Of a stretch of 64,000 bases of DNA, positions 44,489-53,071 are shown in pieces. The translations under genes were made by a program, and so were the position numbers. Below the pieces are notes generated by a model, which worked only from the letters and a program-made list of their open reading frames with translations, had not been told where the DNA came from and made no database searches. The DNA lies in contig NZ_CP073577.1 in assembly GCF_018205975.1 (NCBI RefSeq), positions 1,240,001 through 1,304,000 on the forward strand, given 5' to 3'. How positions within the stretch are numbered: the first letter of the stretch is position 1; each line of letters opens with the position of its first letter. The DNA comes from Erythrobacter sp. JK5 (lineage in GTDB: Bacteria; Pseudomonadota; Alphaproteobacteria; Sphingomonadales; Sphingomonadaceae).

Positions 44489-45190
44489 GTGAGCGGCGAT
44501 TACGGCAATCCGGACCAGACATATGACGAGGTCGTCCTCGGGCGCCGCTCGATCCGCGGCTATCTCGACAAGCCCGTACCGCAGGAATTGATAGAGGAGA
44601 TCATCGGCCTCGCCATGCGCTCGCCTTCCTCGATGAACACGCAGCCGTATTACTTCCACGTGATCACCGGCGAACCGCTCGATCGCATCCGCGAGGGCAA
44701 CACCGAGCGCATCCTCGCAGGCGAACCCGACAGCCGCGAGTTTCGCCGGGGCGAGCCGTTTGCCGGCGTCCACCGCGAGCGCCAGATCGGCTGCGCGGTC
44801 CAGCTGTTCGAGGCGATGGGGATCGAGCGCGACGACAAGGCAAAGCGGCAGGACTGGGTGCTGCGCGGCTTCCGCCAGTTCGACGCGCCGGTGTGCGTGA
44901 TCGTCACCTACGACAAGGAGTTGTCGGGCAGCGACGATACGCCCTTCGATTGCGGCGCAGTCACCACCGCGCTGGTCAACGCGGCATGGTCGCGGGGTTT
45001 GGGCTGTGTGATCAACTCACAGGGGATCATGCAATCGCCCGTCGTGCGCGAACACGCGCAAATCCCCGACGATCAGGTCATAATGAAGGCGGTGGCGATG
45101 GGCTGGCCTGATCCTGACTTCCCGGCCAACCCGGTGAAGATCACGCGGCGCAAAGTGAGCGAGGCGGCGCGGTTTGTGGGGTTCGACTGA
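44489..45190 (+). CDS. Nitroreductase family flavoprotein
   Basis: 233 aa from a GTG with GGGAG six bases ahead. FMN-binding RRSIRGYLDKPVPQELIEEI and MRSPSSMNTQPYYFHVIT, a central helical region, and GLGCVINSQGIMQSPVVRE, then AMGWPDPDFPANPV, are typical of NfsB/PnbA-like nitroreductases. It reduces nitro groups, quinones or related compounds with NAD(P)H. It follows the dioxygenase by 80 bases on the same strand, possibly as part of one catabolic unit. Substrate unknown. Confidence 0.88.
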   Translation: MSGDYGNPDQTYDEVVLGRRSIRGYLDKPVPQELIEEIIGLAMRSPSSMNTQPYYFHVITGEPLDRIREGNTERILAGEPDSREFRRGEPFAGVHRERQIGCAVQLFEAMGIERDDKAKRQDWVLRGFRQFDAPVCVIVTYDKELSGSDDTPFDCGAVTTALVNAAWSRGLGCVINSQGIMQSPVVREHAQIPDDQVIMKAVAMGWPDPDFPANPVKITRRKVSEAARFVGFD

Positions 45191-45211
45191 CCCTGTCCGG
45201 TCGCGCAGGAA

Positions 45212-46039
45212 CTAGTCGCTCCAATCAGCCAAAAAGGCTTTCGCGTCCTTGCGACCCTGTTCCCAGGTTTCTTCAATTTTCTCGCGCTTTGTGAAGTCGA
45301 TCTTGTCTGCCTCGACCTCGCTCGACGGGGTGACATAGATCTTGTCTGGATCGCGCGGCGTGTTGCGATAATCCTTGGTCAACAAGACGAGCGTACGCCC
45401 CTCGTCCGGCTCCGGGTAAGGTGCTTTGGTCAGCATTCCGCCATCGACTACGTCTTTGCCTTCCCAACAGGGAATATCGAAGACGGGCGGGATCGTCGCC
45501 GCCGCACAGACCAGATCGATCAGTTTGCCGTCGCGCGCTGCCTGCCGAGCATCGACCAGCACACCGCGCAGCCCGACCCAGCGCGAAAACCTCAGCCGCG
45601 GTGTGCCGTAGATCAACTGCTCGATCTTGTATCCGGCGCCGCAGATGGCAGCGAACAAGCGGTTGGGCATGAAGGATGGTGGACTGCCGAGGAGGACCTG
45701 GAACGAGGGACCGTCGGCAATCCTGGCAATCGCATCGGCGGGCAGGATACCGGACACCGCCTCGCGATACAGTTCCTGATGCGGGGTGAGGTTGTCGCGA
45801 CCCAGCGCAATATTGCTCTCGTTGCGCTCGAAAATGTCGCCCATCACGCGTTTGCAGCGATCGTCATTGCCGCTGATCCAGGCCGATCCGGACAGTGCGC
45901 CGCCCGACACTCCCGACACGCGCACCGGCGCGAATTCCTCGAACGATCCGGCTTCCTTCAGGAATCCGCCATGCCAGAAACACCGCGTCCCGCCGCCCGA
46001 AAAGACGACCTGATCGAACTGGGCTGGATCGAATGACAT
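45212..46039 (-). CDS. Patatin-like phospholipase
   Basis: 275 aa. The patatin elements are a glycine-rich oxyanion segment VVFSGGGTRCFWHGGFLKEA, the nucleophile GVSGGALSG (GxSxG), and the catalytic Asp in KDVVDGGMLTKAPYP (DG motif). No signal peptide is seen. It is convergent with the nitroreductase gene. Bacterial patatins include phospholipase A virulence factors and intracellular lipid-remodelling enzymes, and nothing here decides between them. A ribosome site (GGACGAG) precedes the ATG. Confidence 0.88.
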   Translation of the reverse strand: MSFDPAQFDQVVFSGGGTRCFWHGGFLKEAGSFEEFAPVRVSGVSGGALSGSAWISGNDDRCKRVMGDIFERNESNIALGRDNLTPHQELYREAVSGILPADAIARIADGPSFQVLLGSPPSFMPNRLFAAICGAGYKIEQLIYGTPRLRFSRWVGLRGVLVDARQAARDGKLIDLVCAAATIPPVFDIPCWEGKDVVDGGMLTKAPYPEPDEGRTLVLLTKDYRNTPRDPDKIYVTPSSEVEADKIDFTKREKIEETWEQGRKDAKAFLADWSD

Positions 46040-46123
46040 ACTCGTCCAACCGACAAGGGCGAAGAGCCGTTCCCTTGTCGCTGGCCAGAATTGGAAGAGA
46101 AAGGACTCGCGCCCGGCATCGGG

Positions 46124-47329
46124 TCAGCGAAGGCTCACCACATTGTCGCTCGCTTCGCGCACCCGGCTGCCGTCGAACAAGCTCATCATCGGCTCGTCGG
46201 CGACCACCACGCATTCGGCGTCGCCGAAGCCGTTGAAGCCGGTCTTCATCGCCGCGCCATAGGCGCCCAGCATCCCGATCTCGATATAGTCGCCCGCCTG
46301 GATATCCGAGGGCAACGGAAACGGACCCTGCATGAAATCGGCATCGTCGCAGGTCGGGCCGTAGAACGCGAAATCGATCTCCGGATCGCGCAGATTGTCC
46401 GCCAGCGCGCGCACCGGATATCGCCACGCCACATGCGCCGCATCGTACAGCGCGCCATAGGCACCATCGTTGATGTAGAGCTCGTCGGCGCGGCGTTTGT
46501 TCACCTGCACGATCATGCTCGAATATTCGGCGCACAGCGCGCGGCCCGGCTCGCACCACAGCTCGGCGTTGTAGGCGATCGGCAAGGCCTCGAAATGCTT
46601 CGCGATCATCGCGAAATAATCTTCGAGCGGGGGCGGTTCCATCCCCGGATAGGCGCTCGGAAACCCGCCGCCGACATCGATCATGTCGATCACGACGGAG
46701 GCTTCGGCAATCGCGGCGCGGGTCCGGTCGAGCGCCTGCACGAAGGCGAACGGCGTCATCGCCTGGCTGCCGACATGGAAGCACACGCCCAGCCAGTCGC
46801 AATGCTGGCGCGCCTGCTGCAACAGGCCGGGGGCCTCAAGCAGGTCGCAGCCGAACTTGGCGGCGAGGCTCAGTTCGGAATACTCGCTGGAGACGCGCAG
46901 GCGCACGCACAGCCGCAGATCGGCCGCCGGATCGCCGGTTTCGGGATCGCGGCACGCCTCGACGATCTTCTCCAGCTCCTCGACCGTGTCGAGGCTGAAG
47001 GTCTTCACGCCGTGCTGGTGATACGCCTCGGCAATCGCCTTTGCGGTTTTGATCGGGTGCATGAAGCACAGGTTCGCTTCGGGCAGCACACCGCGCACCA
47101 GCCGCACCTCCGCGATCGAGGCGACGTCGTAATGCGTCACGCCTGCATCCCACAGCACCTCGATCAGGTCGGGCGCGGGGTTGGCCTTCACCGCGTACAG
47201 CACCTTGCCCGGAAACTTCTCGACGAAGAAGCGGGCGGCGCGCCGCGCGGCATGCGGGCGATTGAGGATCACGGGTTCGTCCGGCGCGAGGGCGCGGACT
47301 ACAGCCTTGGCGTTGGGATAGATGTGCAA
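46124..47329 (-). CDS. Ornithine/lysine decarboxylase (alanine-racemase fold, type III)
   Basis: 401 aa. The PLP-lysine is in KVLYAVKANPAPDLIEVLWD. GVCFHVGSQAM, DVGGGFPSAYPGMEPPP, AELWCEPGRALCAEYSSMIV and the catalytic Cys/Asp region FYGPTCDDADFM are diagnostic of eukaryote-like ornithine decarboxylase and bacterial bifunctional L/ODC. Makes putrescine (or cadaverine). Within 3-6 kb lie nspC and a carboxynorspermidine-synthase gene, so spermidine formation through carboxyspermidine is likely. It is separate from them by the LemA/DUF3137 genes. Confidence 0.9.
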   Translation of the reverse strand: MHIYPNAKAVVRALAPDEPVILNRPHAARRAARFFVEKFPGKVLYAVKANPAPDLIEVLWDAGVTHYDVASIAEVRLVRGVLPEANLCFMHPIKTAKAIAEAYHQHGVKTFSLDTVEELEKIVEACRDPETGDPAADLRLCVRLRVSSEYSELSLAAKFGCDLLEAPGLLQQARQHCDWLGVCFHVGSQAMTPFAFVQALDRTRAAIAEASVVIDMIDVGGGFPSAYPGMEPPPLEDYFAMIAKHFEALPIAYNAELWCEPGRALCAEYSSMIVQVNKRRADELYINDGAYGALYDAAHVAWRYPVRALADNLRDPEIDFAFYGPTCDDADFMQGPFPLPSDIQAGDYIEIGMLGAYGAAMKTGFNGFGDAECVVVADEPMMSLFDGSRVREASDNVVSLR

Positions 47330-47477
47330 CTCAAGGGACCCCCTAAGGTTCAGTGTTCAACCAAACGGTTCGAGGCTGCCTTGCGGTCGTGTCCCTTGGG
47401 GCAGCGGAAGCGCGCATATAGAGACTGTGCGCGCATTCGCAATGATAATTCGCGTTAGGCGGGATGGTTCCTGCCGG

Positions 47478-48050
47478 TTAAAAGGCGACCTGAGGGACCT
47501 GATCCACCGTGCCCTTCTCGCTGTCGTCGAGCCGATCGAAATCGGCCTCTTTGAAACCGAGGAAACCGGCGAACAGCACTGCCGGGAAGGATTCGCGCGC
47601 GGTATTGAAATTGGCGACGGCCGCGTTGAGCGCCCGGCGGGCGGCGGCCAGCTTGTCCTCGATATCGGACAATTCGGCCTGCAACTCGCGGAAATTCGCG
47701 TCCGCCTTGAGCTCGGGATAATCCTCGCCCAGCGCCAGCAGGTTGTCGAGCGCGATCTTCAGGCCCTGCTCCGTGCCCGACGAAGGGTTGCCCTTGGCCG
47801 CGACGTTGCGCGCCTGGATCACCGCTTCAAGTGTCTGCGCTTCGTGCCCGGCATAACCCTTCACGGTCTGGACGAGATTGGGGATCAGATCGTGACGCTG
47901 TTTCAGCTGCGCGTCGATGTCCGCCACGCCCTGATTCACGTTCTGTCGCTGCGCGACAAGATTGTTGTAGATCCCGATGATGAGGAAGATGATGCCAACC
48001 GTGATGACCACGATTGCCGACGTCCAGAACCATCCAAAAATCTCGATCAT
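47478..48050 (-). CDS. lemA: LemA family membrane protein
   Basis: 190 aa from an ATG with a strong GGAGGGG ribosome site. One N-terminal helix (WTSAIVVITVGIIFLIIGIY) is followed by YNNLVAQRQNVNQGVADIDA, LKQRHDLIPNLVQTVKGY and FNTARESFPAVLFAGFLGF, the hallmark LemA segments forming a helical bundle. LemA proteins are envelope proteins of unknown role. The divergent partners are two DUF3137 genes, a common pairing. Confidence 0.92.
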   Translation of the reverse strand: MIEIFGWFWTSAIVVITVGIIFLIIGIYNNLVAQRQNVNQGVADIDAQLKQRHDLIPNLVQTVKGYAGHEAQTLEAVIQARNVAAKGNPSSGTEQGLKIALDNLLALGEDYPELKADANFRELQAELSDIEDKLAAARRALNAAVANFNTARESFPAVLFAGFLGFKEADFDRLDDSEKGTVDQVPQVAF

Positions 48051-48137
48051 TTGTGCACCCCTCCTTTACCGGGCACCAGTATAGTAGCAGCAATTGGTTA
48101 AGGGAAATCGGCGCCAAGCGGCGCTCAAGGGGTTGAA

Positions 48138-49184
48138 ATGCGCGCAGATGTTCAGGGATTGATGGGAGGCGAGCTGGGCAGCTGGCTCAACCAGCAATCG
48201 GGCATGCGCGAAAAAGCGAAGAAGACCGCGCACGATCGCTGGTTTTACGGGGCGCTGATCGTGCTGCCGCTCGCGCTCTACTGGTGGCTGATGGACGAGC
48301 TTAGTGGGTTCAAATTCTATCTGGTGATCTCCGGCGCGATCGCCGCGGGCTGGTGGGGATACCAGCCGATCGCCGAAGCGAGGAAGGCGATCAAGATCGG
48401 GATCAACACCGCGATCGCAAACAGCCTCGGCCTGGCCTACGAACACGATGTCGAGCCCGGCGGCGAGTTCGAGGCGGCGAAGGATTACGGGCTGGTGCCG
48501 CATTACGACCAATCCAGCTTCGAGGATCGCTGGCATGGCACGCTCGAAGGGCACGGCTTCAGCCTATACGAAACCCATCTCGAAGAACGACGCGGATCGG
48601 GCAAGAACCGGCGGATGGTCACCGTGTTCCGCGGGGCGATCATCAACATGCAGTTCGGGCGTGAATTCCGCTCGACCACGCTGCTACAGCGCGCCGGCAA
48701 GCACAAGAAGTGGTTCGGGCTCGGCGGGCGCAAGGACAATGTCAGCTTCGGCGGGCACCGGCTCGACCTCGTCGACCAGGTCCATCCGTCGTTCGAGAAC
48801 GTGTTCGACCTCTACAGCGACGACCAGATCGAATCCCGCGTGCTGGTCCACCCGTCCTACATCGAGCACCTGCTGGCGGTGGAGCGGGCCTTCAACGGCG
48901 ACGCGGTGCGCGCGCTGTTCCTGCGCGGCGAGGTAATCATCGCGGTCGAAAGCGGCGATCTGTTCGAAAGCGGTTCGCTGGATGCGGACGGAGACTCCGA
49001 GCGCGCCGAAGAAGCGGCACGGCAGTTCGAAGCGCTTGCCAAGCTGGCGCTGGCGATCAACCAGAACGAGCGCGGCCGCGTGGTCGGGCAGGCCGGACCC
49101 AGCGATGCGCGAGATCTCGGATCCGAGAGTGTACTCTCACCGAAACGCGCCGCCGGGGGCGGCTTCGGCCGAAGGGGCCTCTGA
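48138..49184 (+). CDS. DUF3137 membrane protein, copy 1
   Basis: 348 aa. Two early transmembrane helices (WFYGALIVLPLALYWWLM and FYLVISGAIAAGWWGY) precede a soluble domain with IKIGINTAIANSLGLAYEHD, HGFSLYETHLEERRGSGKNR, VTVFRGAIINMQFGREF and FDLYSDDQIESRVLVHPSYI. These match DUF3137 (Galanin-like family of unknown function). It is divergent from lemA with an 87-base gap and is closely related to the next gene. The C-terminus is Gly-rich. Confidence 0.85.
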   Translation: MRADVQGLMGGELGSWLNQQSGMREKAKKTAHDRWFYGALIVLPLALYWWLMDELSGFKFYLVISGAIAAGWWGYQPIAEARKAIKIGINTAIANSLGLAYEHDVEPGGEFEAAKDYGLVPHYDQSSFEDRWHGTLEGHGFSLYETHLEERRGSGKNRRMVTVFRGAIINMQFGREFRSTTLLQRAGKHKKWFGLGGRKDNVSFGGHRLDLVDQVHPSFENVFDLYSDDQIESRVLVHPSYIEHLLAVERAFNGDAVRALFLRGEVIIAVESGDLFESGSLDADGDSERAEEAARQFEALAKLALAINQNERGRVVGQAGPSDARDLGSESVLSPKRAAGGGFGRRGL

Positions 49185-49260
49185 CCCATCCCCTTGCCAG
49201 CAGCGCCGAGATGGTCGACCATGGCTTGCAAGCGGGCGCATAGCGGGGGTTACGAACGCA

Positions 49261-50222
49261 ATGGTGGCCATTCCCGACACCGATCAGTTGATGGCGGGGC
49301 CACTCGGCCAATTTCTCGAACAGCAGCGCAGCGCGCGGAGCGAAGCCAAAGCGCAAGCGTGGGGTCGGGTATGGAAGTCGGCAATCGTTGCGGCGCCGTT
49401 GATGCTGGCGTTCCTGATCTTCGTCCCGATCGAATTCACACCCAAAATCTGGATTTGCGGATTCGCGACGACCGCCATCTTCGGCTGGACCCGCATCCCG
49501 ATCCAGCAGGCGAAAAAGCGGGTCAAGATCGGCATCAACGAAGGCATCGCCGACGCGCTCGGGCTGTCCTACAGCCACGATGGCGAAGCCGGGCGGGAAT
49601 TCGAACTGGCAAAGCAGTTCGATCTGGTTCCCTCGCACCAAAGATCGCATCTGGAGGATTTCTGGACCGGCGAGATCGAAGGCCACGCGTTCCTGCTCCA
49701 CGAAGCGCACCTGCGCAAGAAGCGCGGCTCGGGCAAGAACCGCCGCTGGGTCACGGTGTTTCGCGGCGCGATCATCCGTATCGCATCGGGGCGCTCGTTC
49801 CACGGTACCACTCTGGTCCACCGCGCCGGCCAGCATGAAAGCTGGTTCGGCCTCGGCGGACGCAAGGACAGCGTCGATTTCGGCGGACACCGGTTGTACG
49901 CGGTCGACATGGTCCACCCCGATTTCGCGGACCGCTTCGACGTGTGGAGCGACGACCAGGTGGAGGCGCGCTATTTGGTCGATCCGCTCTATGTCGAGCG
50001 ACTGCTGGCGCTGGAAAACGCCTTCGAGGGCGACGGCGTGTGTTCGCTGTTCGACAAGGGCGATATCATCGTCGCGGTGCGCGGGGGAATATGTTCGAAA
50101 GCGGGACAATGAACCCCCAAGCCGACCGCCGCATGGTCGAATCGTGCGCGAGACAGCTTGCGGCGATGGGGCGGCTCGCGCAGCAGGTGCAGCAGCAGCT
50201 GGGGTTCATCGAACGCCGCTAG
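49261..50222 (+). CDS. DUF3137 membrane protein, copy 2 (frameshifted near the end)
   Basis: Begins MVAIPDTDQLMAGPLGQFLE, with two helices (SAIVAAPLMLAFLIFVPIE and a following segment), then VKIGINEGIADALGLSYSHD, HAFLLHEAHLRKKRGSGKNR and DVWSDDQVEARYLVDP, paralogous to copy 1. The open frame ends early at 50112. Adding one G to the G5 run at 50083-50087 replaces the ending with NMFESGTMNPQADRRMVESC and about 320 aa, ending at 50222. The restored stop shares the palindrome CTAG with the convergent nspC stop (50219-50222). Confidence 0.82.
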
Positions 50223-51412
50223 CCGAGCCGGTCGCGGAAATCCTCGTATTCGAAGCGCTTGACGCATTCGAGCGCGTCGGTGTCGCTGTCCCACAGCCAG
50301 ATGCTGGGAAGTTGCACCCCGTTGAAAGTGTTGGTCTTCACCATCGAATAATGCGCCTGGTCGAGGAACGCGAAACGCGCGCCCGGCTCTGCGGGGACCG
50401 GCAGACGATAATCGCCGATCACGTCGCCCGCGAGGCAGGACGGCCCGCCGAGGCGGATCGGGATTTGCTCTTCATCGGTGAGTTCGCCCAGCATCGCCGG
50501 ACGATACGGCGCTTCGAGCACGTCGGGCATGTGGCACGTCGCAGAGATGTCGGTGATGCCGATCGGCACTTCGTTGAAGCCGGTGTCGAGCAGTGTCCCG
50601 ACCAGGATGCCCGCATCGAGCGCCACCGCCTCGCCCGGTTCGATGATGATCTCCGCGCCCGTATCCGCCGCCGCGTCGCGCAGCAATTCGACCAGCTCGT
50701 CGCGCTCGTAATCGGCACGGGTGATGTGGTGGCCACCACCCATGTTGATCCATTTGATCTGTCCGAAATACGGCTCGATCGCGTCGAACACCCGGTCCCA
50801 CGTCTGGCGCAGCGGCTCGAAGGTCTGCTCGCACAGATTGTGGAAGTGGATGCCCTCGACGCCTTCCATGTGCTCGTCGGTCACCTGGTCGAGCGGAAAA
50901 CCGAGCCGCGAGCCTGGCGCGCTGGGATCGTATTTCGCGACTTCGCCGGTCGCGACTTGCGGGTTGATGCGCAGGCCGACGCTGACATCGCCTCCCGTGA
51001 CCGCCGCCTGATCGAGGATCAGCGCGGCGCGCTGCATCTGGCCGGGGGAATTGAAGATCACGTGATCGGAGAGGCGGCAAATCTCTTCGAGTTCTTCGGG
51101 CTTGAACGCCGCCGAATACGTCGCGATTTCGCCATCGTAGAATTCGCTCGCCAGCCGCGCTTCCCACAGGCCGCTGGTGGAAACGCCATCGAGATATTCG
51201 CCGACGACGGGCGCGGTCGACCACATCGAAAATGCCTTCAATGCAGCGAACACCTTGATGCTCGCGCCATCGCTTGCCGCGCGATCGCGAATGTCGGCGA
51301 GGATCTGACAATTGGCACGCAGCTTGGCCGCGTCGACGACGAAAGCGGGGCTGTCGACACGCGAGAGATCAAACTGGGCGAAAGCGCCCGGATCGCCGGC
51401 TTTGGTTTCCAT
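50219..51412 (-). CDS. nspC: Carboxynorspermidine/carboxyspermidine decarboxylase
   Basis: 397 aa PLP enzyme of the alanine-racemase-fold group. The PLP lysine is in IKVFAALKAFSMWSTAPVVG. HFHNLCEQTFEPLRQTWDRV, NMGGGHHITRADYERDELVE, EPGEAVALDAG and GPSCLAGDVIGDY are typical of NspC rather than diaminopimelate or arginine decarboxylase. It converts carboxyspermidine to spermidine or carboxynorspermidine to norspermidine. Together with the Lys1-like gene upstream it makes the alternative spermidine pathway. Confidence 0.93.
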   Translation of the reverse strand: METKAGDPGAFAQFDLSRVDSPAFVVDAAKLRANCQILADIRDRAASDGASIKVFAALKAFSMWSTAPVVGEYLDGVSTSGLWEARLASEFYDGEIATYSAAFKPEELEEICRLSDHVIFNSPGQMQRAALILDQAAVTGGDVSVGLRINPQVATGEVAKYDPSAPGSRLGFPLDQVTDEHMEGVEGIHFHNLCEQTFEPLRQTWDRVFDAIEPYFGQIKWINMGGGHHITRADYERDELVELLRDAAADTGAEIIIEPGEAVALDAGILVGTLLDTGFNEVPIGITDISATCHMPDVLEAPYRPAMLGELTDEEQIPIRLGGPSCLAGDVIGDYRLPVPAEPGARFAFLDQAHYSMVKTNTFNGVQLPSIWLWDSDTDALECVKRFEYEDFRDRLG

Positions 51413-51430
51413 GGTCTTGTTACCTTACTT

Positions 51431-51532
51431 CGTCATTGCGAGGAGCCGAAGGCGACGCGGCAATCCAGCTTCTGACGTTGCGATTAAGTGCAAGTTCCGA
51501 AGTTGGATTGCGTCGCTTCGCTCGCAATGACG
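51431..51532. repeat. Palindromic repeat pair (family 3) upstream of nspC
   Basis: The left arm (51431-51467) begins CGTCATTGCGAGGAGCCGAA and ends GGCAATCCAG. The right arm (51503-51532) reads TTGGATTGCGTCGCTTCGCT and ends GCAATGACG, its inverted copy. This CGTCATTGCGAG/CAATCCAG type is widespread in alphaproteobacterial intergenic regions. It lies between the XRE gene stop and the nspC start, so it would be in the same transcript. Confidence 0.85.
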
Positions 51533-51535
51533 AAA

Positions 51536-51757
51536 CTAGGGATTGTCAGGGGCGGACAGCAGGTCAGCAGTTGTGACCTTGAGAGCCCTTGCCAAGGCCC
51601 TTAAGTTGGAAAGACGAGGATCGCGCTTTTCAACTTCCCAATAGCCGATAGCGACATCACTTACCCCAACCATCTGGCCTAGTTCGGCCTGCGACAATTT
51701 CTTCGCTAATCGATGCTCGCGTATTCGGTTCGGAAAAACTGGCAATCTGTTTGACAT
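51536..51757 (-). CDS. XRE-family helix-turn-helix regulator, 73 aa
   Basis: 73 aa, nearly all one HTH_3 domain: NRIREHRLAKKLSQAELGQM, VGVSDVAIGYWEVEKRDPRL, then SNLRALARALKVTTADLL. A GGAAGGA ribosome site precedes the ATG. The base composition is more AT-rich than the flanking genes. It sits between nspC and the Lys1-like gene, all in one direction, and is bordered by a palindromic repeat on one side. Regulation of the polyamine genes is possible, but it may simply be an inserted gene. Confidence 0.85.
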   Translation of the reverse strand: MSNRLPVFPNRIREHRLAKKLSQAELGQMVGVSDVAIGYWEVEKRDPRLSNLRALARALKVTTADLLSAPDNP

Positions 51758-51797
51758 AGAATCCTTCCAACGCGCAGTTCTAACGTATCGTTAGATA

Positions 51798-53009
51798 TCA
51801 AAACTCCACCGGCCCGTCCAGTTCCTTCACCTGCCACGGCAGGCCGTGTTCGTTGAGCATGTCCATGAACGGATCGGGGTCCATTTCTTCCATGTTGAAC
51901 ACGCCCTCGCCGGCCCAGTTGCCGGTCACCATCATGGCGCTACCGATCATCGCCGGAACGCCGGTGGTGTAGCTAACCGCCTGATTTCCCGTCTCTTCAT
52001 AGGCCGCTTCGTGGCTGCATATATTGTTGATGTAGAACGTCTTCTCACCCGACCCGTCCAGCGCCTCACCGGTAGCAATGACGCCGATATTGGTGTTGCC
52101 CTTGGTCGTTTCGCCCAGCGTTTCGGGCTTGGGCAGCACGGCGGCGAGGAATTGCAGCGGGATGATCTCCTTGCCTTGGTAGCGCACCGGCTCGATCGAG
52201 GTCATGCCGACATTCTGCAGCACGGTCAGGTGCTTGATGTACTCGTCGCCGAAAGTCATCCAGAACCGCGCGCGCTCGATTTCCGGGTTGAACTTCGCGA
52301 GGCTTTCGAGCTCTTCGTGATACATCAGGTAAGCGTTCTTCGGACCCACCGCCTCGAAATCGAATTCGGTCTTCACCTGCATCGCCGGGGTCTCGACCCA
52401 TTCGCCGTTTTCCCAGTGCCGCGCAGGCGCGGTGACTTCGCGAATGTTGATTTCCGGGTTGAAGTTGGTGGCAAAGGCCTGACCGTGATCGCCGCCATTG
52501 CAGTCGAGAATGTCGAGCTGGCGGATGGTCTTGAGCTTGTGCTTCTTGAGCCACATGGTGAAGACGCTGGTCACGCCCGGATCGAAGCCCGAGCCCAGCA
52601 GAGCCATCAGCCCGGCTTCCTTGAAGCGGTCGTGATAGGCCCACTGCCACTTGTACTCGAACTTGGCCTCGTCCTTGGGCTCGTAATTGGCGGTGTCGAG
52701 ATAGTTCACGCCCGCTTCCAGGCAGGCATCCATGATCGGCAGATCCTGATACGGCAGCGCAAGGTTGACCACGAGGCTCGGCTGAACCTTGCGGATCAGC
52801 TGCACCATCGCGGGCACTTCTTCGGCGTCGATTTCGTAGGTGGCGACGTCCTGCCCGGTGCGTTCCTTCACGCTCGCAGCGATGGAGTCGCATTTGCGCT
52901 TGGTGCGGCTGGCAAGGTGGATGTCGGAGAATATCTTGGCATTCATCGCCATTTTGTGGACGCAGACCGAGCTGACGCCCCCTGCCCCGATCACCAGAAT
53001 TGTCGACAT
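51798..53009 (-). CDS. Carboxynorspermidine/carboxyspermidine synthase (saccharopine-dehydrogenase family)
   Basis: 403 aa. N-terminal Rossmann ILVIGAGGVSSVCVHKMAMN, then DAEEVPAMVQLIRKVQPSLV, NYLDTANYEPKDEAKFEYKW, GFDPGVTSVFTMWLKKHKLK and a C-terminal GNTNIGVIATG region. This is the Lys1-like carboxynorspermidine dehydrogenase type (CANSDH/CASDH), which condenses aspartate semialdehyde with diaminopropane or putrescine. The adjacency of nspC settles this over saccharopine dehydrogenase. Confidence 0.92.
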   Translation of the reverse strand: MSTILVIGAGGVSSVCVHKMAMNAKIFSDIHLASRTKRKCDSIAASVKERTGQDVATYEIDAEEVPAMVQLIRKVQPSLVVNLALPYQDLPIMDACLEAGVNYLDTANYEPKDEAKFEYKWQWAYHDRFKEAGLMALLGSGFDPGVTSVFTMWLKKHKLKTIRQLDILDCNGGDHGQAFATNFNPEINIREVTAPARHWENGEWVETPAMQVKTEFDFEAVGPKNAYLMYHEELESLAKFNPEIERARFWMTFGDEYIKHLTVLQNVGMTSIEPVRYQGKEIIPLQFLAAVLPKPETLGETTKGNTNIGVIATGEALDGSGEKTFYINNICSHEAAYEETGNQAVSYTTGVPAMIGSAMMVTGNWAGEGVFNMEEMDPDPFMDMLNEHGLPWQVKELDGPVEF

Positions 53010-53071
53010 GGATATGACCTTTCGAATTCGAATCTTGCGCGCGCTCTAATGCAATGCGCTATGGCGGACAA

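Noticed and set aside
48982..49260. Upstream extension of the second DUF3137 gene
   Set aside because: It overlaps the end of copy 1 and lacks family similarity; ATG 49261 matches the paralogue's start.
5490..50087. Programmed ribosomal frameshifting as explanation for the split genes
   Set aside because: The sites share no slippery heptamer plus structure, occur in unrelated genes, and all need the same base; sequencing error is simpler.
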